Below, in pieces: positions 53,201 through 64,000 of a stretch of DNA of 64,000 nt. The translations under genes and the position numbers were made by a program. This DNA comes from Nemopilema nomurai (taxonomy: Eukaryota > Cnidaria > Scyphozoa > Rhizostomeae > Rhizostomatidae), in NCBI GenBank assembly GCA_003864495.1, contig ML133461.1, positions 434,001 to 498,000 on the forward strand, in the 5' to 3' direction. A model generated the notes under the pieces. The model was not told where the DNA came from, did no database searches, and saw only the letters and a list, made by a program, of their open reading frames with translations. How positions within the stretch are numbered: the first letter of the stretch is position 1; each line of letters begins with the position of its first letter.

Positions 53201-56200
53201 GTTCTTTCTTGTACTCATGCTCTTATACTGCAACGTGAAATCATGCCTTTCTATCAAAAGTTCAAATTTAATTTCCTATTGCTGTTAGCCATTCTGAGTG
53301 CTTTTTGACTGATTGCGCTGTTTTACCAGTTTATATTCTTGTTGGAATTGTTGCGTTTCATTTTCCGTGCGGATAAAATGTATCTGTTAGGATCCTTTTC
53401 AGACAACACCGTTTTTTATGAATGTGCCTATGACAGAAGCTAAATTTTATCAACTTTAGAGAAGAGTAGATCTTTCTAAACCCGAACTTTTCAGAAACAA
53501 AATTTAACAGCATCTGAATTTTTTTCCGTCAAAGTTGCAATGTTGTTTATCCTTAAAATTCAGCATTGTGCTTGAAACCCATCTTTATCTGTTAATCGTT
53601 ATTGCACTCTTTTCAATATTTGTCTTTAACATTTGTAAAAGATTTTTCGCACCCACACACTCAAGTTTAAGACGGCCAAGTTTCGCCCCTGTTTGGAATT
53701 TAGATATGAGTTTGCTTTATAACTTGCACTGTATTTTGATATCATTTTCTGTTGTTTATTCTCATAACTTTATATTTGGAGAACCTTTCCTTTTGTCAAC
53801 ACAGTTTTCACACTGCCCCCGGTTTTTTGCGGTAACTCTTACCCCATTTTCAAATGTCTGCGTTTTTTTATCACTCCGTTATCGATGCTTCTATGGGAAA
53901 TTACCAATTTTCAAATCTCTCTGCTTTCAACAGCGATTTCAAATATCTCCGTTTTGCCCAAAGCCCAAACGTTCCGTTTTTATGTGATGGAAACACCCTT
54001 GGCACAACACGGTTGTTATCCGCGTAACTGGACACCTCAGTGGCAGTGTCCTTATTTCCCTGATTGCGTTCCGGGATACGGTGAAGTATCTGCATTTGCC
54101 ATAAGTCTGACACACGTTTGCGATGATCACCGTCATTTCAGACAAAGGTTGCGTTATAAAGGGGGGCATGCCGTGCGTACGGAGCAGTGCCTTCGTGGCG
54201 CTGAGATCCACGATCGTGACGTCATAGAGCCATGAGGTCTGTATTTTGGCCAATCGGAACTGATTGTCACTCGTTTCATCGGATGATTTTGTTCCGCAGG
54301 CCATTGTCCTTGGCATACCATGCCTCGCTGAGCAGGATTTCGCCAATATTCTGCAGTCACTGGCCAACGTAAACACCCAGGTAAAAAAACCATAATCATT
54401 TTCATTTTCGATCTTTTTGTGCCTAGAATTTGTTTTTCCAGCCCTGGAAGGTACAGCAGTCTGTGGTTGTTTCCATGCATCCGGGTGGAGACGGTCCTCC
54501 GGGTAGCCATTGCATTTAATTTTGCAAATCATGAATAGTAGGCCCATTTTCTGGACATCTTGGAGTTCCCTTGAACCAATTCCAAATCGTTGTAGTTGTA
54601 CGTAATTCGTTGCTGGTGTTGTATTTGTATCATTCGGTTGTGTTGCATTCCACACGTGGTGCCTGGAACATAGCAAAGGCAAGCTTTGTCTTCTACTCGT
54701 TGCCAGAGTATCAGCCATACATAATAACGATCGTCACTCGTATCTCCATACAGATGGTTTTCTTTCCTCGTAGGCACATGGTACCACGTTTCAATCATTG
54801 CCTTGTCATATCAGCAACGATCTTATTTTAGTGTATTTTTAGTTTGAGAAATTGAATCCTGTATTGCCTTCGAGTTCACCATGCTAAACTACTAGGCAAT
54901 ATAGCCACTGATATTTGCTCGTAGTTTTTTCTTTGCTTGGTCTCTTTCATGGCTAGGATGCCTATTTAAGTTTTAAAATAAACTTGTTGTTTTAGTTGCC
55001 CTTGAATAGCACTGAAACGAAGCAAGCAGGTGCGAGTGAACAAGAAAAAGTGAGTTTGCCCCTTTCTCTAAACATGGTTATCTCACTACTATGATATGAT
55101 ATGGATACATTGTTGAAATGTAGCTGTGCTTTTTCTTGTATAAGCAGTTTCAAAAACATGGGTTTATTTCAGACTGAAATTTGTGATAATGAGGTAATTT
55201 TAAGAATCGCATTTAGTTATCTAGTACATCAGTGGCTTTGTTTTTCACGAGTTCTTCAATACACCTTTTTTTATCACGGCTTGGAAAACTTCTTTTTTTA
55301 GTTTTACTGGACCCAGTTGAAAGTTTTTTCATTGAAAAACAATCCGTTTCCGTAGCATTTTTGATGACACCTTAGACTGTAACCTTCAAATTATCCAGAT
55401 AATAATACATTGCCCCGATCCATTAATGCGGTGATTTGTTTCCTTTGACAAGCTATATAGACAAGTCATCTCTAGAGAAACTTTTTTCCAGCCGGTGCCA
55501 CAAGCCAAGGATCCAGCCCCTGTTACTCAACCCCAACCAGTTACTGCGAAGAAACGGCCAGCGAAGAAAGGAAGACCAAAGAAGAAGGCAAAATCACGTT
55601 CTGCTTCTGGTACATTTCAGGAAAAAGACACCACTAGCTTCCAGCTTGATGTACAAGCACTGCAGCAATACCCGGAAATTTTCCCCAGTAAAGCCGAAAC
55701 CATTTCGAATGAAAATGTTGAAAATGCGTAAGAAATTTCAATGATCTGATTCGCTACGTGCCTTTTAGCAAAAGGTTTGTCGTTATCATTGATTGACTTG
55801 TTTGCTCGCGTGGACCGACGTAGTTACGACTGACGGAGCCCTGGGCCCAAAGTCAATGGGGCCCCCTAGAATGTGCCAAAGGATTCCGTTTCATGCTATT
55901 TAATCGATCAACAGCACTTTGTATAGGCTCTTCAAAATTCCCTGCTTGGGGTCCCCTAAGATTAAAAATCTTACCCCATAGCCCCTTGGGTAAATACGTC
56001 ACTGGTCAATAGGTTTATCTAGTCATACATTGCCTGCTGTTAGTCCGGCTAGTACCAAGCCAAATTGAGAAACTTTAATTTGTATCTAGCACTAATGGGA
56101 AATTCATCTCAGCTTGGAATTATAACTATTGTGGAGAGTGACCTCTTAAGAAGAAAACCGTTATGATGTTTTAAGTTTGATATATTCTGTGTCAGTCACT

Positions 56201-59200
56201 CAACCCAGACAATTGCCTTACGGTTTCATTAGCTTCAGAGTATCATCAACTGGCTGTCTGCATCATTCCTTACTCTAATGTTATTCCCCCCCCCCTTCTT
56301 GCCTACAGGTGTACCAATGATCCCAGTGCAGCCAACACGCTGCCCGAACCGCTGAGACCGCGCGTGCCTAAACGCAGATCTTTCGACCCGTACCGCAAGC
56401 TGGAACAAACACACCGTTCGCCCTTCTTATGTACCATATCAGTAAGTTCGCTTTGGTGGCTACGAGTTTGAAAAATTCTTTTTGGTTTTAACTGTGATAT
56501 GTATAACTCGTTAATGTAATAATAACTTTTTGTGATGTTCACCACCAAAACTTGTAATGTCAGTTGTAATGTAATATTTGTTAAACATCATTAAAAAAAT
56601 TCTGTATGGTCTTAATGTCTCGTTTGTCAAAGCAATAATCTCCCAAAAGTTTGGTATTTGTTTATCCAATACACCGCAGCTTGCCTAATATTATAATTAT
56701 TCGGTAGGAAAGCTTGCCTTATTGAGTTGATGTTAACGTTTAACAAGTTGTTGTAGCAGTAATTCTTCAACATTTATTGTTACGTTTATGTTGTAATTAG
56801 GTTAGGGGCCATCTTGGCCAAGATACCTTTTTAATAAAACAAATTAGGTATATACTATGCCTAAAACTTGCGTACTATGTGTAAATACTTTTGGATTCCT
56901 GCAGCCTAGGTCATTATCACATTCCTGATTTAGCACGATTTCTAATTTCAAAGTCACCACCATCACTATTCCAACAACACACAAAGAATTCGTTTCATTA
57001 ACAAGGTCCTTATCAATATTAGCAAAAGTTGCGGATTTGCATGTTTTTGCACGCTCCAATTTTTTCCGGTAAAATTGGCATGTTTTATTTTTAATAATGA
57101 AATGACTTCCACTGATCCAATAATTTTTACCCGGTTGTGCTGAATTTGTTAAATATCAGGTGCCTGATGATGTTTCTCTTTGTCCAGGGAAAGGCGAACT
57201 GTTTGGCAGGGAAGGTCTTTTTGTTTGAAGGAGAGTCAGCCGATCTTCCCCTACCAGGCCTAATTCGCCATTTTGGTGGAGCGTACTTGAGCAATCTGAC
57301 TCGCAGCGCAGATTACATGATAGTTGGCCGAAACCCACGTGATGCTAAGGTCAAAATGGTATGTCTGTTGATTGGATGGTATTTTTGTTAATGAAATGGT
57401 ATATGTTTTAATTGGATGGTAAATATGTTGACGAGATTGTATATATGTTAATTGGATTTTTTATGTTATGGCAGCTTTATAGTTATCTGTAACGCAAGAT
57501 TATGGAATGATTCAATATTGTATATACGGTAATGCAAAATAAAGTGAAATGTGTTAACGTAATAAAGTATATATTATCATAATATGATAGAATGTAACAT
57601 AATTTAATTTGATTTCTGTATATGTAATTTCATATATTTTAATGCAATCAATGTAGTAATGTGCAATGTGATGTGATATGATGTGATATGATGTATGTGA
57701 TATGTAATATAATTTAGTATGACGTAATGTGATAAAATATGATATAAGATAATAAAATTTAATAAAATACATTATGATATAATATTATAAAATATAGCTT
57801 AGTTTAGTGTAATGAAATGTGACGAAATATAATGAAATACAATTTTAATTTAATGTATTAAAATGTGATATATATTATATTATATGATATAATCGTATCT
57901 AAAGGCTGCTTCAACATCGGATGATTGTAATAACCAACAATATTTCGAATATAATTCAACCAGTACAACTATGTACTTTCAAGTATCGCAGCATCATAAA
58001 GCGCCTTTCATACTCTTTATGGATTCAAAATTTCGTTTGTTTATTTTTAAGGCTATTGAGCGGGGGCTGAAAATCATTCAGATTGCGGAACTGTTTGAAA
58101 TGATCAAAACAGGGCAGCCAAATGCACAGGCATGTTTTTCTTAGAAAAGCTCGCGGCTGTTACAGCCTTCGTTTATATATTCAGTCTCTTACCTCTAGCT
58201 CATCACAAAAAATCTTCTAGCCACCATCTTATGTTATATGATTAGAAAAATTGCAAGCTGTTAATCCGATCTAAATTGGCGTTTTCGATATTTCTTCGCT
58301 GAAAGTATAACCGGCATTCTGATCTGAACATGCGGTGTCATTTGATTTTGAGCTGAGACAATTCTGATATCTTTCTTCTATCATAAATAGTACTGATTTT
58401 TAATGATTTTTGTGCGGCTACCATCCGAGTTTTTACGACTGCTCCATTTCATTTACGCTTATCTGACCTGGACGGTATCTCCTCCACCAGGACGCCAATT
58501 CCATGCCGCTGCGGGGCAGACGCTCCCTGTTGAACGGCCTGCAACAAAATGCAGCCACAGCAAAAGTAAACAGTTTGCCGTCTGAAAATGGTGACAACAA
58601 AGAGGACACCAATTATGGATCAGCCACAAAACGCAAGGCCGCTAACGACAACGAAGGCCCTGCAACGAAGAAGAGCGATTTATCGAAGGAAGTGAGGTGA
58701 GTCACGTGATGAAGTAAATCAGCTGATATTGTCAGGGTTCGATTGTCTTAGTGTGTTGACTGATCAATCACTTCTGGAATTGGCGTGAAAGCATCATCGA
58801 AAAATCGTGGGTACTCTGGTGTTACCAAACCTGCTTTTAAGCGTTGTGATTAATTTGACAATTAATCACAAAATTCGTAATTCCACATAAGATGCAAAGC
58901 AGAGGTTTTTTTTATACAGTAACAAACCATTATTACACAGTAAAAACTGCTAGTATACAGTAAAAAACCGTTATTACACAGTAAAAATCTGCTAGCATAC
59001 AGTAAAAACCGTTATTACACAGTAACAGACCGCTAGTATACAGTAAAAAATCGTTATTACACAGTAAAAAACTGCTAGTATACAGTAAAACACCTTTATT
59101 ACACAGTAAAAATCTGCTAGTATACAGTAAAAACCGTTATTACACAGTAACAGACCGCTAGTATACAGTAAAAAATCGTTATTACACAGTAAAAAACTGC

Positions 59201-62200
59201 TAGTATACAGTAAAACACCTTTATTACACAGTAAAAATCTGCTAGTATACAGTAAAAACCGTTATTACACAGTAACACACCGCTAGTATACAGTAAAAAA
59301 TCGTTATTACACAGTAAAAAACTGCTAGTATACAGTAAAACACCTTTATTACACAGTAAAAATCTGCTAGTATACAGTAAAAACCGTTATTACACAGTAA
59401 CAGACCGCTAGTATACAGTAAAACACCTTTATTACACAGTAAAAATCTGCTAGTATACAGTAAAAACCGTTATTACACAGTAACAGACCGCTAGTATACA
59501 GTAACAAACTATTATTATGCAGTAACAAGCCGATATTACACAGTAGCAACCCGTTATTTTACAGAATGCTATGATCACACTGCTTGTTTAATATTGGGCA
59601 ACGATTTTTGGAGTAAATTAAGCATAAGTTATTCACTTTCTGAATACACAAATGGTTATATGGATTATATCATATCATTATGGTTATATCATTCATTCAT
59701 GACTATATGGAGAGATGCTTGGCATCTTAGATATGCAGAATGGGCTTGGGTATCTCCTCCAGGAAGCAGAGGAGCCAAAACGTAACCTCATCGTTCGTTC
59801 TACCCTTGGAGGTGCAAACCATTGATCGCTGATCGAAGAACGGCAAATGCTTGTTAATAAAGGTTTACGTAAGAAGCTCGATAAGGGTGAAAATTGAAAG
59901 GGCTAATTGTTCCTTTGCATTGTTTACTTTATCTGTGTTCTATCCTCGTTTCACCTCAATGACGTCTCTACCTGCAGCGAAAAGCAGATTGAGGTAATAG
60001 AAGATGACCAAGATGATGCCGCCTTGCCGCTGTCACCTGTCAAAACAACCGAGGAAAATGCCAAAATGGCCCCTGAAGAAGATCCATCTTCGCAAGATTG
60101 TCCAGGGAAAAAGCCTCTTACGGTACACTATGTAGACGAGCCAGTACATTTGAAAGGCATTATTATTAGGTCATGATGTATGCCTGTCGTTCTATTTGAA
60201 GCAGCATCATTCAGACAGGATTTTGTTGTCGTTTGGTCACTTGGCCCAGGCCATGCATTCATGGGCACGTTGTTTGAGAGCTTCGTATACCGTGAAGATA
60301 GGCCGTTTTTCCTAAAAGCACAAACAGGTGCTCTATTGTTGAATTCCGTAACTATTACATTTTTTGTTTCATGTTTCGAAGCCAAATTGCATTCATAACA
60401 AAGTACACAAGATTCTAACGATCAAAGGGAGATTCTTATCGAGGGACATCTCAGTAGTCAAGCCAATCGAAGAGAAACGACCCTCCAATCTCTTTCAGGT
60501 GGTTTATAGAAATTTACTTGAAAATGTTTTCCAGGCCCAGCTACCTATTAGAACTGACGAATTGATATTTTCTGCTAGATTGAAAAGGGCTCCATGGAAG
60601 GCCTGGTCTTTGTTTTGGATCACCTCATGAACAACTTTGACAGGAAGAAATGTAATGACATCATCGTGCACTGTGGAGGAGATGTGCAAGATGAAATTGA
60701 CAGTGCAACCACCCACTTCCTGATGAACAAACTCATAAACAAAAGACGGGCCTTGAAAGTAAAGCGTGTTTTTACCTTCTATTATAAGACTGAATGGTCA
60801 GGGCAACGCTAAATAGGCCTAGGTTAGATAGTCAATAGGCCACACGCATCTGACTTCTAAGATTGTTTTACTCCCAACCAACAGTACACAATATTTGGTA
60901 TTTCCATTTATATATATGACGATTTGTTGTTATAAGAAGCGTAATTTTTAGATTTGGTTGTTGCTAGAAATAATGCCACAGTTTTTCGATCATAGACTGT
61001 GTGTTGTAGTGTGCGACTTTGAACCTGATATATACGCGACCTTCCGCTTAAAACCTTGTATTCCAACTTTGTTCTTACTTGGATTTCTCCATACACACCT
61101 TATTTATTTTGATCCAGAGAGATATTTCTGTTTACATAGATCAGAGCGAAGGGTGTAACGGTGCTTGGCAAGACAGCTTTATACAAACTCATTGAAGAGC
61201 AAAATTTCAAGCGCGTCAAGAGGCTTTCGACTGAGTGCAAATCGGTTCCGAAAACAAAGGAGGGATCCTCAGAAGAATCCGCCACTTGGTCGCCTTGTGA
61301 CTCAACAGAGTAAGTTGTCTCTTTACCAGAATACGAATGACAGTTGCCATATCTCGTAGTCTTAGAAGAACGATACGCCTTTCAAAAAAGATTTCGTACC
61401 TAGACGATGACGTAAAGCTAATGCCGTCATTTCAGGAAGTCGTTGCAAGATTCGAATTTTGAAGGAAAGACAGTAGTAGCGATTAAATGCGACTGTTAAT
61501 AGATACACTGCTGCTATACATGGTTTCTATTAACAAGACTTTTGTTATTGCAATTTGGCTATTCTGAAATGACTTATTTGGTTCTGAGACAGTTTCTGTG
61601 CTGTTTGTCATCTATACCGTTTACGTCATGTCACCAAAAGATATTCCAAAAAAAAATAGTAATGAACAGAAAAAGGAATAATGAACTGATACAAGCTGTT
61701 TCTTTTTTCTCAAAATAAAGATATTTCATGCGTGAATAATGTTTGCAAATATATTTAAAATATGTTTTCTCGACAGATCCTCAGACGATAATAAAGCAAA
61801 TGGACTGAGTTCGGATAGCGAAGCTTCGTTGTCAGGGAGACTTCACCGTGCCAGTTCAACCGAAAGTATTAGAGCCTCTGGATCAACGAAGCCAAAATGT
61901 TCTGGATTCAAACAGAGGCTAAGTCTTATGGTGATTTTCTGTAGCCATTTCTGTAACGGAAGAGCGTTAGCAGTAAATGATATCACTAATGCCAAAAGAG
62001 ACCATGGAAATGTTTCCACTCACCTTATATTGGCAATGAAATAAAATGACATTGGCAATTCAAGTTCAAACTATTTGAACATTTTGCTCTATCACCAGCC
62101 AGTTTGTCATTCTATAAACGAATTGCAAAAATGGCTGAGTCTCAAAGTAGCTTTGTCTTGGATGCAGAAGTAATAAAATTTCTGGTTACACGGTCATATA

Positions 62201-64000
62201 AACAACGACTTGCAATAAACATCATTTCAGCCTCATTGTTCACAAGAATACGCTATTTTTCTTTTATTAATATTAACACACCTTTTTATAACCCACCTTG
62301 TTTAAGGCCTAATGTTTTGAAATTCACGTCATCATGTAAAATAAAAGATTTAAAGAGAATGGAACCTTCAAGGCAATGGCACTTGAAAAATGATTTTCCT
62401 ACTGGTACTACGAATATCAAAGTAGTTGCGGTGTCCCATTTTCTTCATATCCCATGGAGAACCAGCAACTTTAGTAAGCACTTTTAGGCCTGGAAAACCG
62501 CCAATTTTTATGTCGCAAACGAGGCTAGCCCATTTCTGTACTATGAAGTAAGCTTTCCATTCAACTGGCCGTTTTCATCCAGTTTTTTGGTTGTCATTGT
62601 AAAACGTAAATGCCTTATTGCGAATTCCTTTTCAGGGTGCCAAGAATTGCTTAGCAGGCTTTTCTATTGCTGTGGATAAGAGTTTGTCAGCGGGCAACAG
62701 GAACAAATGCAAAAGGCTTACAAAACAGTTCGGAGGAAAGGCCCTGGATAACCTTACCAAGACAACAACACATTTTCTGGTCTCTAATTTGACAAATGCC
62801 CAGAAAATTGAAGAGGTATTTTGTTGTTGTTCTACTTGAGTGGAGAATTGATAATTCCTTTCCCTGTTTTCAAATGAGATAGCATCTATAGGATTCATTT
62901 CAAAGAAGGCAGCACCCATCATTTGCTCCTGTTTCAAAAACTTTAATATCCTTCTATAATCTTTTCACAGGCCCGTGCTGTGGGGATCCAGGTTCTTGAT
63001 AAAAGGGCGTTCATAAGTCTCATTAGAAGTCTGCCCTCCAAAGAAGCCGGCGCTGAACCGAAAAGGAAACAGGTTTTTCAGCTTTCTGTTCATTTGTTTT
63101 TGACAGTTTTGCCTGTTATTTCTTTAATTCGCTTTTGCTTTCTGAATCGCCTATTGCATGCTTAAGGTCAAAGTGTCAGAATGAAAGGGCGTTATTTCGT
63201 TGAATTGGTACATGTTCAGAAGCCAACACATTTAATACTCTGATGGCTTAATAGGATGTGTTAACGAGCATGTGCTTGAACGATTGAGATTACGTTAAGT
63301 TAAATAGGGTTAGAGAGACTTCATCAATTTTCCCCTTCCCTTTTTTGGTAGAGTACAGATGATCAGATAAGAAGCCACGAAAATTCTGAGGGACCACAAA
63401 GCCTCGCCTCGAAGCCAGCCTCGCCTCAAAGCCTGGGACATGAGCGAAGTCCAAAGAAGCAACCAAGCGTCCAGCAAGAACTACAGGAGTTTACCGTGCA
63501 GCAGCAACAGCACTCACAGGAGATACTGCTTGAGAGCAATGCGCAGCAGCAACAACACTTGCAGCAAAATGGACTGGGGAGTGTTTCACAACAGCAACAA
63601 CACTCACTGCAGAATGTTCAGGAAAGTAATGCACATCAGCAACCTAGTTCCCAGCAAAGTGTGCAGGAGAATGCTGTAGAACATCGGCCTTTTTCACGGC
63701 AGAGTCTAGATAGCGAGCTGAATTCCCATCATCAGCAACATTCACAACCGAATCTGGAACAGGAATGGAACTCTGAACAGGAGCTTTTACACCAGAGTCT
63801 GTCTCAAAGGCGTAGCATGCAACAGCAGCAACAACAAGGCGTGTATCCTATGCAACAGCAACAGCTACAAGAAATAGGTAAACGCGAGCCAATGTACCAG
63901 CGGCAACCAACTGACCAACTACGGTATGGTGGCGGGCACAGGCAGCGCAGCCGGTCAGCGGTAGCTCACCCATCAACTCCTCAACCCAAAAATCCAGATT
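46515..64000 (+). CDS. Tudor-like / AT-hook-like / triple-BRCT nuclear protein (partial)
   Basis: Exons: 46515-46642, 50098-50236, 51953-52108, 54300-54380, 54996-55049, 55492-55727, 56309-56441, 57188-57358, 58052-58129, 58491-58696, 59978-60122, 60579-60758, 61140-61309, 61777-61930, 62636-62815, 62971-63072 and 63352 to the edge. All join in frame (about 987 codons so far). N-to-C: Tudor-like barrel (residues 30-80), a basic KKGRPKKK patch with an AT-hook-like GRP core (213-215), BRCT 1 (310-388), BRCT 2 (510-590), BRCT 3 (678-763), then a Q-rich stretch. The BRCTs resemble the RFC1/PARP/ligase type, and none keeps the Trp of helix 3 or a clear phosphate-binding Ser/Thr-Gly. A role in chromatin or DNA repair is inferred. 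PTIP (PAXIP1) also has BRCTs and a Q-rich region but no Tudor, so orthology is not claimed. Confidence 0.83.
50240..51000. repeat. 95-bp tandem repeat, eight copies
   Basis: Copies start at about 50240, 50335, 50431, 50526, 50621, 50716, 50811 and 50906 and are over 90 percent alike. Each runs from TGTACCGTTTCTRNAGAATC to TTGTCGAAATGAAT. The first copy begins inside the splice donor of exon 2 of the BRCT gene. Confidence 0.95.
52942..53695. mobile_element. Candidate non-autonomous DNA transposon with 18-bp perfect TIRs
   Basis: CAAACAGGGGCGAAACTT at 52942-52959 and its exact reverse complement at 53678-53695 bound 754 bp. No transposase is seen inside. It is in the third intron of the BRCT gene (52109-54299). 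The terminal GGGCGAAACTT is shared with the element at 42331. I cannot see a clear target-site duplication. Confidence 0.6.
57188..58129 (+). CDS. BRCT domain 1 (exons 8-9)
   Basis: Exon 57188-57358 gives NCLAGKVFLFEGES, LIRHFGGAYLSNLTRSADYM and ends RDAKVKM. Exon 58052-58129 gives AIERGLKIIQIAELFEMI. The GG turn and the hydrophobic beta pattern are clear. The intron between them is phase 0 before the last helix. The second exon ends CAG with a GC donor (GCATGT). Confidence 0.85.
57540..57900. repeat. AT-rich GATATGAT-type low-complexity stretch
   Basis: Runs of TGATATGATGTGATATGATG and TAATATAA-like words fill the intron between BRCT 1 exons. It probably derives from microsatellite expansion. 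Confidence 0.7.
58911..59560. repeat. Minisatellite with higher-order structure, in the BRCT gene
   Basis: Units of about 20-21 bp (ACAGTAAAAACCGTTATTAC and ACAGTAAAAATCTGCTAGTA) alternate. A block marked by CAGTAACAGACCGCTAG recurs near 59017, 59144, 59267 and 59391, a higher-order period of about 124 bp. It sits in the intron 58697-59977. Confidence 0.85.
60579..61309 (+). CDS. BRCT domain 2 (exons 12-13)
   Basis: Exon 60579-60758 gives GSMEGLVFVLDHLM, then CGGDVQDEIDSATTHFLMNK and ends RRALK. Exon 61140-61309 gives IRAKGVTVLGKTALYKLIEE and a hydrophilic spacer. It has the same phase-0 split as BRCT 1. Confidence 0.85.
62636..63072 (+). CDS. BRCT domain 3 (exons 15-16)
   Basis: Exon 62636-62815 gives NCLAGFSIAVDKSL, FGGKALDNLTKTTTHFLVSN and ends KIEE. 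Exon 62971-63072 gives ARAVGIQVLDKRAFISLIRS and a basic PKRKQ end. Phase-0 split as in the other two. Confidence 0.87.
63352..64000 (+). CDS. BRCT gene exon 17: glutamine-rich region, runs off the edge
   Basis: An open frame of 216 codons without a stop contains several QQQQ or QQQQH blocks, each in a repeat like SxQQQQHSLQN, with RSP and SRS elements later. It begins STDDQIRSHENSEGPQSLAS after a TAG acceptor. Q-rich regions of this kind occur in transcription coactivators. Its end is outside the window. Confidence 0.8.

Noticed and set aside
59367..59549. 60-codon minus-strand frame with LLxxN repeats
   Set aside because: Produced by the AACAGTAAA-type minisatellite in the BRCT gene intron.

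Overview
The window is a piece of an animal (metazoan) nuclear genome. It is AT-rich. The genes are cut by many GT-AG introns of 0.3-3.5 kb. Tyrosine-kinase, trefoil, Frizzled-CRD and CUB modules are present, together with tRNA-derived SINE-like sequences and many intronic minisatellites. The mix best fits an early-branching animal, most probably a cnidarian (anthozoan), but that placement is inference. No bacterial-type operons, CRISPR arrays or insertion sequences were seen.

Layout from left to right. (1) 105-377, minus: a THAP-like zinc-finger exon whose second half looks eroded. (2) 1572-3713, minus: the first four coding exons of an SLC18B1-like MFS transporter, apparently lacking its 3' half. 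(3) 6786-11889, plus: a complete seven-exon NKAIN (Na,K-ATPase-interacting) four-TM protein of 202 aa. (4) About 12-20.4 kb: a long gene-poor stretch. (5) 20474-20704, plus: an intact 76-aa cAMP-dependent protein kinase inhibitor (PKI). (6) 25132-26963, plus: two-exon TRMT6, the non-catalytic subunit of the tRNA m1A58 methyltransferase. (7) 28598-42986, minus: a 15-exon receptor tyrosine kinase of 934 aa, with signal peptide, trefoil, Frizzled-type CRD, CUB, TM, MuSK/ROR/Trk-like kinase and a long tail of repeated SH2/PTB docking motifs. (8) 46515 to beyond 64000, plus: at least 17 exons of a nuclear Tudor-like / AT-hook-like / three-BRCT protein with a Q-rich region that runs off the right edge.

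The exon models were built by hand. I required GT/AG (one GC) borders and phase continuity across every junction. For the kinase gene, 15 exons sum to exactly 935 codons including the stop. For NKAIN and TRMT6 the frame also closes exactly. The BRCT gene stays in frame over 17 exons.

The genes do not form one pathway. NKAIN, PKI and the receptor kinase belong to membrane and kinase signalling. TRMT6 modifies tRNA. The BRCT gene is nuclear. The receptor kinase and the BRCT gene are divergent, with start codons about 3.5 kb apart. TRMT6 and the kinase gene converge, 1.6 kb apart at their stops. The most novel items are the ectodomain order and repeated docking tail of the kinase, the Tudor plus triple-BRCT protein with matching intron positions, a 95-bp repeat array starting inside a splice donor, and two related terminal-inverted-repeat elements.
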